From Nitrosomonadales bacterium (lineage in GTDB: Bacteria > Pseudomonadota > Gammaproteobacteria > Burkholderiales > Gallionellaceae): 14,417 bases of DNA. The stretch is taken from the NCBI GenBank assembly GCA_016218465.1, contig JACREA010000009.1:1-14417 (forward strand), read 5' to 3'. The translations under genes were made by a program, and so were the position numbers. The notes beneath the pieces were generated by a model. The model did not search any database, was not told the origin of the DNA, and worked only from the letters and a program-made list of their open reading frames with translations. Position 1 is the first letter of the stretch, and every line of letters starts with the position of its first letter. Positions 1-6,004 of the stretch are shown here, piece after piece.

Positions 1-577
1 CAATCTTGCCGACCACCGCCAGCGCGATGTCCTTGGCGGTTACGCCCTTGCCCAGCACACCATCCACCACCACCTGCATGGCTTTTGATTTTTTCATCAG
101 CAGGCATTGAGTAGCCATCACGTGCTCGACCTCGGAAGTGCCGATGCCGAACGCCAGCGCTGCGAACGCACCGTGCGTACTGGTATGGGAATCTCCGCAC
201 ACCACCGTCATGCCCGGCAAAGTCGCGCCCTGCTCCGGGCCGATCACATGCACGATGCCCTGACGCACGTCGTTCATCCTGAATTCGTTGACGCCGAACT
301 CCGCGCAATTACTGTCAAGCGTCTCCACCTGAAGGCGCGCTACAGGATCGGCGATACCCTGCGCCCGCCCGGTAGTCGGCACATTGTGATCGGCTACCGC
401 CAGGATCGAAGCAGTGCGCCACAGCTTGCGCCCGGACAGCTTCAGCCCCTCGAAGGCCTGCGGGCTGGTCACTTCATGCACCAGATGGCGGTCGATATAA
501 ATCAACGCAGTGCCATCGGCTTCCTGCCGTACTACGTGAGCATTCCAGAGTTTGTCGTAAAGGGTTTGCGCGCTCAT
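1..577 (-). CDS. leuC: 3-isopropylmalate dehydratase large subunit LeuC (partial, N-terminal 192 codons)
   Basis: LeuC is the large subunit of isopropylmalate isomerase. With LeuD it converts 2-isopropylmalate to 3-isopropylmalate in cytoplasmic leucine synthesis, using a 4Fe-4S cluster. Read on the minus strand, the protein begins MSAQTLYDKLWNAHVV and contains the aconitase-family stretches VADHNVPTT, GPEQGATLPGMTVVCGDSHT and FGIGTSEVEHVMATQ, all diagnostic of LeuC. The window stops after about 192 of the usual roughly 470 residues, so the three cluster-binding cysteines in the C-terminal part are not visible. The start ATG at 577 matches the family N-terminus, but only a weak Shine-Dalgarno stretch precedes it. 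leuD and leuB would be expected to the left, as in most betaproteobacteria (inference). The 248-base gap shared with the divergent HD gene contains a small palindrome (608-623) but no promoter I trust. Confidence 0.97.
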   Translation of the reverse strand, partial: MSAQTLYDKLWNAHVVRQEADGTALIYIDRHLVHEVTSPQAFEGLKLSGRKLWRTASILAVADHNVPTTGRAQGIADPVARLQVETLDSNCAEFGVNEFRMNDVRQGIVHVIGPEQGATLPGMTVVCGDSHTSTHGAFAALAFGIGTSEVEHVMATQCLLMKKSKAMQVVVDGVLGKGVTAKDIALAVVGKI

Positions 578-825
578 GATATTTCAATTGACATGTATTT
601 CGCTTACTAAAAACTTGTTTTTAAGAACTTGTAATTATGCCACAACACTAAGCTGCTTGGCATAGGCCTGCACGCCCTGCAGCTACAAATTCGCGGATAT
701 AAAGATCATGCGCCTGACTTCATGTAACAAAAAGTCCATATTCCCTTGAAAATTTACGATAAGATGTACGCACAATTTCAATTCGGCCCTACTTAAACTT
801 GCCTGCCATGTAGAACACTCAAAGT

Positions 826-1938
826 ATGCAATTTCGTCGAAACAACTTTGATGTAACCAACACCGTCAACGTCACCGATTCGATCTCGGTTGGTGACGCT
901 ATAGAAGCTATTTTCCTCGATCTCTTCCCCAGCGCCCCTGTCGCCACCCTGCGGAGCGCAATGGCCCATATTTCCCGGCTTTATCGCGGCGAGCTTCCGG
1001 GCTATGCGGCCTGTGATACCGGCTATCACGATTTACAGCACACTATGGATGTAACGCTGGCCAGCGCCCGCTTGATAGACGGTTACGAGCGCTCGCAAAA
1101 GAAAGGTGATTCGCTTGGCGAAGAGCTATTTGTTTTTGGCATTTTGCTGGCCTTGTTTCACGACAGCGGTTATCTGCGCAAGCGTGGTATTGAAGATAAC
1201 AGGCACGGCGCGGAATTCACAATGGTTCATGTTTCACGAGGCGAAGAACTACTGAAGGAATACCTGAAGGAATCGGGAATGGGCACTCTGGCAGAAACGG
1301 CTGCGCGAGTGGTGCATTACACCGGCTATGAAATTCCGGTAGCGCGGATCCAGGTGCCTTCGCCGGCATATCGGGCCATCGGCAATCTGGTGGCTTCGGC
1401 GGACATACTGGCGCAAATGTCGGATCGCTGTTACCTCGAAAAATGCCATGACCGGCTATACACCGAGTTCGTTCTGGGCGGTATCGCAAGAAAACGTGAC
1501 GAACATGGGAATGAGCAGGTAATTTTTGCATCGCCGCAAGACCTGGTAATTAAAACCCCTGGATTCTATCGAGGCGCAAAAAAACGCCTGGAAGAAACCC
1601 TGAATGGCGCCTATCGTTATGCCGAAAAACATTTTGGCGGGCAGAATCTTTACCTTGAGGCGCTTGAACGAAATATCATGTTTGCAGAATACGTCGCCGC
1701 CAACAATGGCGACATCGGCATGTTGCAGCGCACGCCGCCCACGACAGTAGGCTCCGAACAAACCTCCCATGCAGCCGATGACAGAAAACAGCTAGTGGAA
1801 GAACGGCGCAAGCGGATCGGAGACAGAAGGACAAATACTGGCCAAACCTACCCGGATCTTTTAGACAGAAGAAAGAATACATACGACAGAAGGCTGACCT
1901 CCCCCGGCAAAACCCGAACAGCCCGAACGCAATTCTGA
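826..1938 (+). CDS. HD-domain phosphohydrolase with C-terminal DRR-repeat tail
   Basis: A 370-residue soluble protein, probably a metal-dependent phosphohydrolase or cyclic-nucleotide phosphodiesterase-like enzyme. Visible HD-superfamily ligands are His72 (in YHDLQHTMDV, residues 67-76, resembling the PDE-type YHNxxH motif), His112-Asp113 (LFHDSGY), His127, His164 (VVHYTGYE) and Asp193 (SADILAQMSD). They follow the usual H...HD...D order. The substrate cannot be told from the sequence. After the catalytic domain (about 20-290) comes a low-complexity linker and a basic tail with two copies of RRKxxxDRR (residues 327-335 and 348-356). ATG 826 has only a weak AAAG upstream. I kept it because the reading frame runs into the domain without a better-placed start. 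The gene stands alone: leuC is divergent, and a transposon remnant follows 150 bases after the stop. No signal peptide or membrane segment is seen. Confidence 0.85.
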   Translation: MQFRRNNFDVTNTVNVTDSISVGDAIEAIFLDLFPSAPVATLRSAMAHISRLYRGELPGYAACDTGYHDLQHTMDVTLASARLIDGYERSQKKGDSLGEELFVFGILLALFHDSGYLRKRGIEDNRHGAEFTMVHVSRGEELLKEYLKESGMGTLAETAARVVHYTGYEIPVARIQVPSPAYRAIGNLVASADILAQMSDRCYLEKCHDRLYTEFVLGGIARKRDEHGNEQVIFASPQDLVIKTPGFYRGAKKRLEETLNGAYRYAEKHFGGQNLYLEALERNIMFAEYVAANNGDIGMLQRTPPTTVGSEQTSHAADDRKQLVEERRKRIGDRRTNTGQTYPDLLDRRKNTYDRRLTSPGKTRTARTQF

Positions 1939-2066
1939 ATGAGCCAGATTGTCAGGGTGAAAAATTATTTGCATCACGCGCCGCCATCGTAAACACGATT
2001 GTTGAGAACGGGTTGCCTGGCAAATAGAACTTCCATTGTCCGTCCTTGTATCTTGGGGAAAATCAG

Positions 2067-2288
2067 TTAGCCACAGAAAGCATAAGTAAACGAACCACGT
2101 TCGTAGAACGTGGTTTTGCCCAAAGCCCCCCCATAAGGGGCCGTACTCCGAACCAGTGCTCTATCAGATTCAAGTTCAATTCTCGCTTTACCCGTTATTT
2201 GGAGCATCTGAAATTGATTACGCGAAACACATACCAAGTGATATTGGCTATACCGTTTATCATGGGACACCTTTTCGAACCTGTTCAT
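2067..2288 (-). pseudogene. Truncated IS200-type transposase TnpA remnant
   Basis: The minus-strand frame from ATG 2288 starts MNRFEKVSHDKRYSQYHLV and continues with CVSRNQFQML. This pattern (SH, then YS, then YHLV, then a hydrophobic ML) lines up with the opening of IS200/IS605 Y1 transposases such as IS608 TnpA (SHN-YS-KYHIV-VL). Similarity fades after roughly residue 42, where the frame enters the right-end sequence, including a G-rich and C-rich hairpin (2125-2141) and the terminal hairpin. Normal TnpA is about 130-150 residues, so about two thirds, including the HUH motif and catalytic tyrosine, is lost. A small hairpin (CGGAG/CTCCG, 2313-2327) lies just upstream of the start. In IS200 a 5' UTR hairpin represses transposase expression, and this may be its relic (inference). 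Confidence 0.5.
2093..2115. repeat. Perfect 10-bp-stem terminal hairpin of the IS200-like remnant (right end)
   Basis: AACCACGTTC (2093-2102), loop GTA, GAACGTGGTT (2106-2115), continuing into TTG. It is the partner of 2380-2400. As it lies 155 bases after the HD gene stop and is followed by four T residues, it may double as that gene's terminator. This is weakly supported. Confidence 0.65.
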
Positions 2289-2379
2289 GCGTTTTCATTT
2301 CGTTATATGTTACGGAGCAACACTCCGAAAGATAACTGGCTAAGCAATCGCTCTGACAGGCAAAGCCAGCCAGGCGATG

Positions 2380-2400
2380 ACCACGTCCTTAGGACGTGGT
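2380..2400. repeat. Perfect 9-bp-stem terminal hairpin of the IS200-like remnant (left end)
   Basis: ACCACGTCC (2380-2388), loop TTA, GGACGTGGT (2392-2400), followed by TTTCTGTTTGTT. It shares its stem core with the hairpin at 2093-2115. Besides being a transposon end, it is followed on the plus strand by a T-rich run and could act as a transcription terminator for anything reading from the HD gene toward radA. Confidence 0.7.
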
Positions 2401-2547
2401 TTTCTGTTTGTTAATAAATAAAGAGAAAATCAGGAGCATGCCGGGAAAGCATCCTCCAACGTGCAAGTGAAATGCATGCCAGCCTGGAAGTTACTCTATC
2501 ACTGTGACCTTATTCTGTTTTGCGATAGAAACGGAATTAATGTAAGG

Positions 2548-2587
2548 GTGCGTTTACGCACCATCGCCAACTGGTGCGTAAACGCAC
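2548..2587. repeat. Palindromic repeat, 15-bp perfect stem, 10-nt loop, upstream of radA
   Basis: GTGCGTTTACGCACC (2548-2562) is followed after ten bases by its exact reverse complement (2573-2587). Each arm is itself almost self-complementary (GTGCGT/ACGCAC), so two small hairpins or one long one can form. Short palindromes built on GGTGCGT...ACGCACC are, as I recall, scattered through many proteobacterial genomes as REP-like elements, and this looks like one. It lies 120 bases before radA; a regulatory role is possible but not shown. The rest of 2401-2707 is AT-rich, with no ORF and no clear promoter. Confidence 0.8.
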
Positions 2588-2707
2588 GAGATTATTATTG
2601 TTTGTAACGAAAATTGGAATTAGTATTTTCTGTGACTTGCAGTGAGAATTTCAGGTTTTTTTTGCAGTGACCGGTAATATTTCAAGCGCATCCAACAAAA
2701 GATAGCC

Positions 2708-4078
2708 ATGGCAAAAGCAAAAACAATTTATTCATGCACTGAATGCGGCGGACAGACGCCGAAATGGCAAGGGCAATGTCCGCATTGCATGGAGTGGAAC
2801 ACGCTGATCGAATCGGTCGCTGAGCCGGTCGTCAAGGGCGGTAATCGCTTCAACGCACTGGCGGCGAGCGGCAAAGTGCAGATGCTCTCCGAGGTGGAGG
2901 CAGCGGAAGTACCGCGTACGCCGACCGGCATCGAGGAATTCGACCGAGTGCTGGGCGGCGGGCTGGTGTCCGGCGGGGTGGTGCTGATCGGCGGTGATCC
3001 CGGCATCGGTAAATCCACATTGCTGCTGCAAGTGCTGGCGCATCTGTCCAAACAACAAAACACCCTGTACGTCAGCGGCGAAGAATCGGCGCAGCAGATT
3101 GCGTTGCGCGCCAAGCGACTGTCGCTGGATGCGCGCAGCCTGCGCCTGCTGCCGGAAATCCAGCTGGAAAAAATCCAGACGGCCATCGCTGCCAATAATG
3201 CACATGACAAACCGGATGTGGTGGTGATCGATTCCATCCAGACGGTGTATTCCGAGCAGCTCACCTCCGCGCCTGGCTCGGTGGCGCAGGTGCGAGAATG
3301 CGCCGCGCAACTTACGCGCATCGCCAAGAGCAGCAACATCACGATGATCCTGGTCGGCCACGTCACCAAGGAAGGCGCGCTGGCCGGGCCGCGCGTGCTG
3401 GAGCACATCGTCGATACGGTGCTGTATTTCGAGGGCGACACCCATTCCAGCTTTCGCCTGATCCGCGCGTTCAAGAACCGCTTTGGCGCGGTGAACGAAC
3501 TCGGTGTGTTCGCGATGACCGAGAAGGGCCTGCGCGAAGTGAGCAACCCCTCCGCACTGTTCCTGTCGCAGCACGGCCAACAGGTCGCCGGTTCGTGCGT
3601 GATGGTCACGCAAGAAGGCACGCGCCCGCTGCTGGTAGAAATACAGGCCTTGCTCGACGAGGCTCATTCGCCCAACGTGCGGCGGCTGTCGCTGGGTTTG
3701 GAGCAGAATCGGCTGGCAATGCTGCTCGCGGTGCTGCACCGCCACGCGGGCATCGCTTGCTTCGATCAGGACGTGTTCATCAACGCGGTGGGCGGCGTGA
3801 AGATCACCGAGCCGGGCGCCGACCTTGCGGTGATCCTCGCGATGGTTTCATCACTGCGCAACAAGCCGTTGCCGGAAAAACTGGTGGTGTTCGGCGAAGT
3901 CGGGCTGGCGGGCGAAGTGCGTCCGGTACAGCGCGGCCAAGAGCGCCTGCGCGAAGCCGCCAAGCTGGGTTTTACGCTGGCCATCATTCCCAAGGCGAAC
4001 GCGCCCAAGCAGAAGATCGCCGGTATCGAAATCGTTGCAGTGGAGCGGGTCGAAGAAGCAGTCAATCGGATGCGGTAG
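2708..4078 (+). CDS. radA: DNA repair protein RadA (Sms)
   Basis: RadA is a RecA-related helicase that extends and processes recombination intermediates by driving branch migration. The 456-residue length is normal for the family. Domains in order: an N-terminal zinc finger with Cys10, Cys13, Cys24 and Cys27; a RecA-like ATPase with Walker A GGDPGIGKST (95-104) and Walker B VVVID (171-175); the RadA-specific KNRFG motif (256-260) needed for its ATP-dependent activity; and a Lon-protease-like C-terminal domain (about 275-456) that serves as a scaffold. All key residues are intact. ATG 2708 gives the canonical MAKAKTIYSC start, though only a weak purine stretch (AAAAGA) precedes it. The gene appears monocistronic: the upstream gap holds repeats and the downstream gene is convergent, 172 bases away. 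I see no convincing terminator in 4079-4250. Confidence 0.98.
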   Translation: MAKAKTIYSCTECGGQTPKWQGQCPHCMEWNTLIESVAEPVVKGGNRFNALAASGKVQMLSEVEAAEVPRTPTGIEEFDRVLGGGLVSGGVVLIGGDPGIGKSTLLLQVLAHLSKQQNTLYVSGEESAQQIALRAKRLSLDARSLRLLPEIQLEKIQTAIAANNAHDKPDVVVIDSIQTVYSEQLTSAPGSVAQVRECAAQLTRIAKSSNITMILVGHVTKEGALAGPRVLEHIVDTVLYFEGDTHSSFRLIRAFKNRFGAVNELGVFAMTEKGLREVSNPSALFLSQHGQQVAGSCVMVTQEGTRPLLVEIQALLDEAHSPNVRRLSLGLEQNRLAMLLAVLHRHAGIACFDQDVFINAVGGVKITEPGADLAVILAMVSSLRNKPLPEKLVVFGEVGLAGEVRPVQRGQERLREAAKLGFTLAIIPKANAPKQKIAGIEIVAVERVEEAVNRMR

Positions 4079-4250
4079 CGTGAGGCATCATAAACTCGAT
4101 ATCGAACCCAACTGAAATTTTACAGAAAATATTGACTGGTGCTGGTTCCGCTAAAACAATCATCCGCTATGTGCCAAGAGGTGGCGTGCTGGTTAAATTC
4201 GTGCTCCACAGCCAGCGTAGCACAGCCCATCATTTACACGAGCTACCGGG

Positions 4251-4865
4251 TCAGATACGCGCGTACATCGTCGCAAACAAACCTAACGACAAGATACTCA
4301 AGGTAGCTCCGAAAACGGTGGGGTGCGCCAAGACCCATTTATCGACCTCGTCATGCATTTGATCCAAAGGACGAGTCCGCTTTCGCAGGGTGTGCCATTT
4401 GTCTGTATATGCTTCTATGCTCGACAACAGGCTCGGAAAAAACAGTATCAACAACCCCACCGCCACACAAATGCCATTCCCGATCAGCAGGAACGATTTG
4501 GTGTAGATCGACAGCGCCACTGCAGTGCTGTACGAAAACGGGCCAAGAAACACAGGCTGGAAGACAACGGCATCGACACTTCTTAGCAGAAAGATCGAGG
4601 TGGCAGCACCCAGAATGATTCCGGCTCCGAGTTGGTTGGGGTGTTTAAGCAACGCGGGTTCGATAAAACGCGGCATAGCCAGGCGCTTGATCGCTTTGCG
4701 CGTGGAAAAGCCCTTGTTCATGAAAACGAAGAGCCGCAACATTGTGGCATTGCGCAATGTAAAACTTACGCCCACGATGAAAGAAAAAATGCTGACAACA
4801 ATAAAAAATACAAACATGCAATAAAGGAAAACCGGATAAGAAACCTGGCTGAGAATACTGGACAT
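4251..4865 (-). CDS. Conserved-type membrane protein of unknown function, four predicted helices
   Basis: I do not recognise this 204-residue protein. Hydrophobic segments at about 11-34, 78-95, 122-146 and 183-202 suggest an inner-membrane protein with a basic cytoplasmic-like loop (54-67: STRKAIKRLAMPRF) between the first two and a charged stretch (155-177) before the last. No catalytic motif is visible. The start at 4865 is well supported: a GGGAG ribosome-binding sequence (about 4872-4876 on the minus strand) sits seven bases upstream in an otherwise T-rich leader. It is convergent with radA. A possible 47-residue ORF (4918-5061) ends 52 bases upstream on the same strand and might be co-transcribed. 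Codon use and composition resemble its neighbours, so there is no sign of recent transfer. Confidence 0.8.
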   Translation of the reverse strand: MSSILSQVSYPVFLYCMFVFFIVVSIFSFIVGVSFTLRNATMLRLFVFMNKGFSTRKAIKRLAMPRFIEPALLKHPNQLGAGIILGAATSIFLLRSVDAVVFQPVFLGPFSYSTAVALSIYTKSFLLIGNGICVAVGLLILFFPSLLSSIEAYTDKWHTLRKRTRPLDQMHDEVDKWVLAHPTVFGATLSILSLGLFATMYARI

Positions 4866-4917
4866 GACATGTCTCCCTTTTTATATTTTGAAAACAAATT
4901 CCTGAAAATCAGATTGA

Positions 4918-5061
4918 TTATGATTCATGAATCGCTTCGGAATATTCCTGCACCTCAACGGCTTCAGCACCCTCTCCAACGCCCGGCTGTATCTCAAAGT
5001 ATTGAGTAAAACCCGCACGGAGAAACTCGCTATCATTAACAACCGTCAAGCGAATGTTCAT
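4918..5061 (-). CDS. Possible 47-residue small protein
   Basis: A minus-strand frame from ATG 5061 to TAA 4918 encodes MNIRLTVVNDSEFLRAGFTQ followed by a glutamate-rich end (EGAEAVEVQEYSEAIHES). It lies 52 bases upstream of, and on the same strand as, the membrane-protein gene. A GAGAG sequence is found about ten bases before the ATG, a rather distant ribosome-binding site. The acidic, non-repetitive composition is protein-like and the competing plus-strand frame in this interval is less so. There is no recognisable domain; the opening vaguely recalls a response-regulator first strand but lacks its acidic pair. The remainder of 4866-5284 holds a 6-bp hairpin (5162-5180) and the leader of the next gene, and otherwise nothing I can identify. 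Confidence 0.35.
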   Translation of the reverse strand: MNIRLTVVNDSEFLRAGFTQYFEIQPGVGEGAEAVEVQEYSEAIHES

Positions 5062-5272
5062 GTCCGTCGCTCTCAGTCATTTTTCTTACAAAACCCAATC
5101 CATTTGAAATAATATTATTCCTGTTCCTGATATTTTTTTATAAGGGAAAGGCTGATATTGGTGTCAGTGTTTTGCTGACAAGACACAAGTGGCCGACATC
5201 AGGTCGTTAGTGGCACGAGCATAGTCAAGGCGTACAATGACGTGGCGGGCTGAATCTGCACCCCCATGAAAC

Positions 5273-5278
5273 AGGAGG
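5273..5278 (+). promoter_or_regulatory. Ribosome-binding site that fixes a TTG start
   Basis: A full AGGAGG lies six bases before TTG 5285. An ATG at 5266 overlaps this Shine-Dalgarno but is in a different frame that ends early (5511) and has no family match. The strong site therefore selects TTG as the start of the methyltransferase gene. Confidence 0.75.
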
Positions 5279-5284
5279 ACAACT

Positions 5285-5833
5285 TTGCGGGAAGGCATCA
5301 TATTTTTTGTCGCAACGCTGGGGCTGGCTTTTGTGTCCCGCGCTTCCCTGCGAAAGCCCGGCTCGCACGGTTTCTATCGTTTTTTTGCCTGGGAGTGCAT
5401 GCTTGGAATTTTCGTGCTGAACATGCGTTTCTGGCACGTTGTCGCGAATCCCACCCATCAACTCATTTCCGGGCTTTTGTTTTCTGCCTCCCTGCTTCTG
5501 GTTCTTTTTAGCCTCGCACTGTTACAACTGCCTGGTAAACCTGACACCAAACGCGACGATGTGCCATTGCTCGAATTTGAGAAGACCACCACTCTGGTCA
5601 CCTCCGGGATATACCGCTACATCAGGCACCCAATGTATGCATCGCTGCTCTTCCTCTGCTGGGGATTTTTCTTCAAGCAACCCTCACTGGTCACAGGCGT
5701 TCTCGCTGTAACCGCGAGCGGTTTACTCGTGACCACCGCGCGTGTCGAAGAAATCGAAAACATCCGCTATTTCGGCGAGGAATACCAGAAGTACATGAAA
5801 CGAACCAAGATGTTCGTGCCGTACATCATTTAA
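5285..5833 (+). CDS. Isoprenylcysteine carboxyl methyltransferase / phospholipid methyltransferase-family membrane protein
   Basis: A 182-residue integral membrane protein of the ICMT/PEMT-like family, which uses S-adenosylmethionine to methylate lipophilic substrates at the membrane. The C-terminal signature is clear: GIYRYIRHPMYAS (about 109-121), then a hydrophobic hairpin, then E-E-x-x-x-x-x-x-FGEEYQKYMKRT, the usual cofactor-binding region. Three to five hydrophobic segments are visible (about 4-18, 35-50, 58-80, 119-150). Bacterial members have no proven isoprenylcysteine substrate, so the substrate is unknown. The start is TTG, supported by AGGAGG six bases upstream. A TACAAT hexamer (5233-5238) may be a -10 element but no good -35 accompanies it. 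fadE starts 171 bases downstream, past a palindromic repeat, so it is probably not in the fad operon. Confidence 0.85.
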   Translation: MREGIIFFVATLGLAFVSRASLRKPGSHGFYRFFAWECMLGIFVLNMRFWHVVANPTHQLISGLLFSASLLLVLFSLALLQLPGKPDTKRDDVPLLEFEKTTTLVTSGIYRYIRHPMYASLLFLCWGFFFKQPSLVTGVLAVTASGLLVTTARVEEIENIRYFGEEYQKYMKRTKMFVPYII

Positions 5834-5847
5834 GCAGGCGAAGCAGC

Positions 5848-5873
5848 GTTGGGCAAAGCGCATCGTGCCCAAC
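5848..5873. repeat. Palindromic repeat, 8-bp stem, 10-nt loop
   Basis: GTTGGGCA (5848-5855) and TGCCCAAC (5866-5873) form a perfect stem 15 bases after the methyltransferase stop. No T-run follows, so it is not a typical intrinsic terminator. GTTGGGCA...TGCCCAAC units are, as I recall, a common dispersed repeat in proteobacterial gaps. The sequence is unrelated to the palindrome at 2548-2587, although the loop length is the same. It may protect the upstream mRNA 3' end (inference). Confidence 0.65.
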
Positions 5874-6004
5874 CCACGAGGCTGATGGCGAGCTGGCTGT
5901 TATGCAAATACAAATCACCAGAAATAAATTGCGGCAACCATTGTCAGCCCGTCGGCCAGGCGTTAAAGTTCGCCCATTCACATAAAACAAATCAAGGTGC
6001 AGCG

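Larger units (their letters stand above)
2093..2400 (-). mobile_element. Internally deleted IS200/IS605-like element (non-autonomous remnant)
   Basis: Two perfect hairpins with three-base loops bracket this stretch: 2093-2102/2106-2115 (10 bp stem, loop GTA) and 2380-2388/2392-2400 (9 bp stem, loop TTA). Their stems share the core ACCACGT/ACGTGGT. Subterminal hairpins in place of inverted terminal repeats are the hallmark of IS200/IS605 transposons moved by a Y1 transposase. Between them, on the minus strand, a short ORF resembles the first 40 or so residues of TnpA, starting 92 bases inside the 2380-2400 hairpin. That distance and orientation make 2380-2400 the left end and 2093-2115 the right end. 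Most of tnpA is missing, including the expected HUH and catalytic Tyr region, so the element cannot move on its own. Exact cleavage sites and the target tetranucleotide cannot be fixed from one copy, so the ends given are the hairpin limits. Confidence 0.6.

Noticed and set aside
107..610. 167-codon plus-strand frame at the left end
   Set aside because: Antisense to leuC, whose family motifs are unambiguous on the minus strand.
746..765. TTGAAA and TAAGAT as a promoter for the HD gene
   Set aside because: The two hexamers are only eight bases apart, too close for a sigma-70 promoter.
2046..2414. 122-codon plus-strand frame across the gap after the HD gene
   Set aside because: It runs through both transposon-end hairpins and has no domain; the TnpA-like signal is on the opposite strand.
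3298..4083. 261-codon plus-strand frame within radA
   Set aside because: Out-of-frame shadow of radA with arginine/alanine-rich, low-quality composition and no domain.
4927..5112. 61-codon plus-strand frame
   Set aside because: No ribosome-binding site, no recognisable features, and it overlaps the better minus-strand small ORF.
5211..5225. TGGCACG as a sigma-54 promoter half upstream of the methyltransferase
   Set aside because: The downstream GC element is absent at the required distance.
5849..6004. N-terminal extension of fadE to TTG 5849
   Set aside because: It would translate the palindromic repeat, has no ribosome-binding site and adds 52 residues before the membrane anchor; ATG 6005 has a good site and fits the E. 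coli length.
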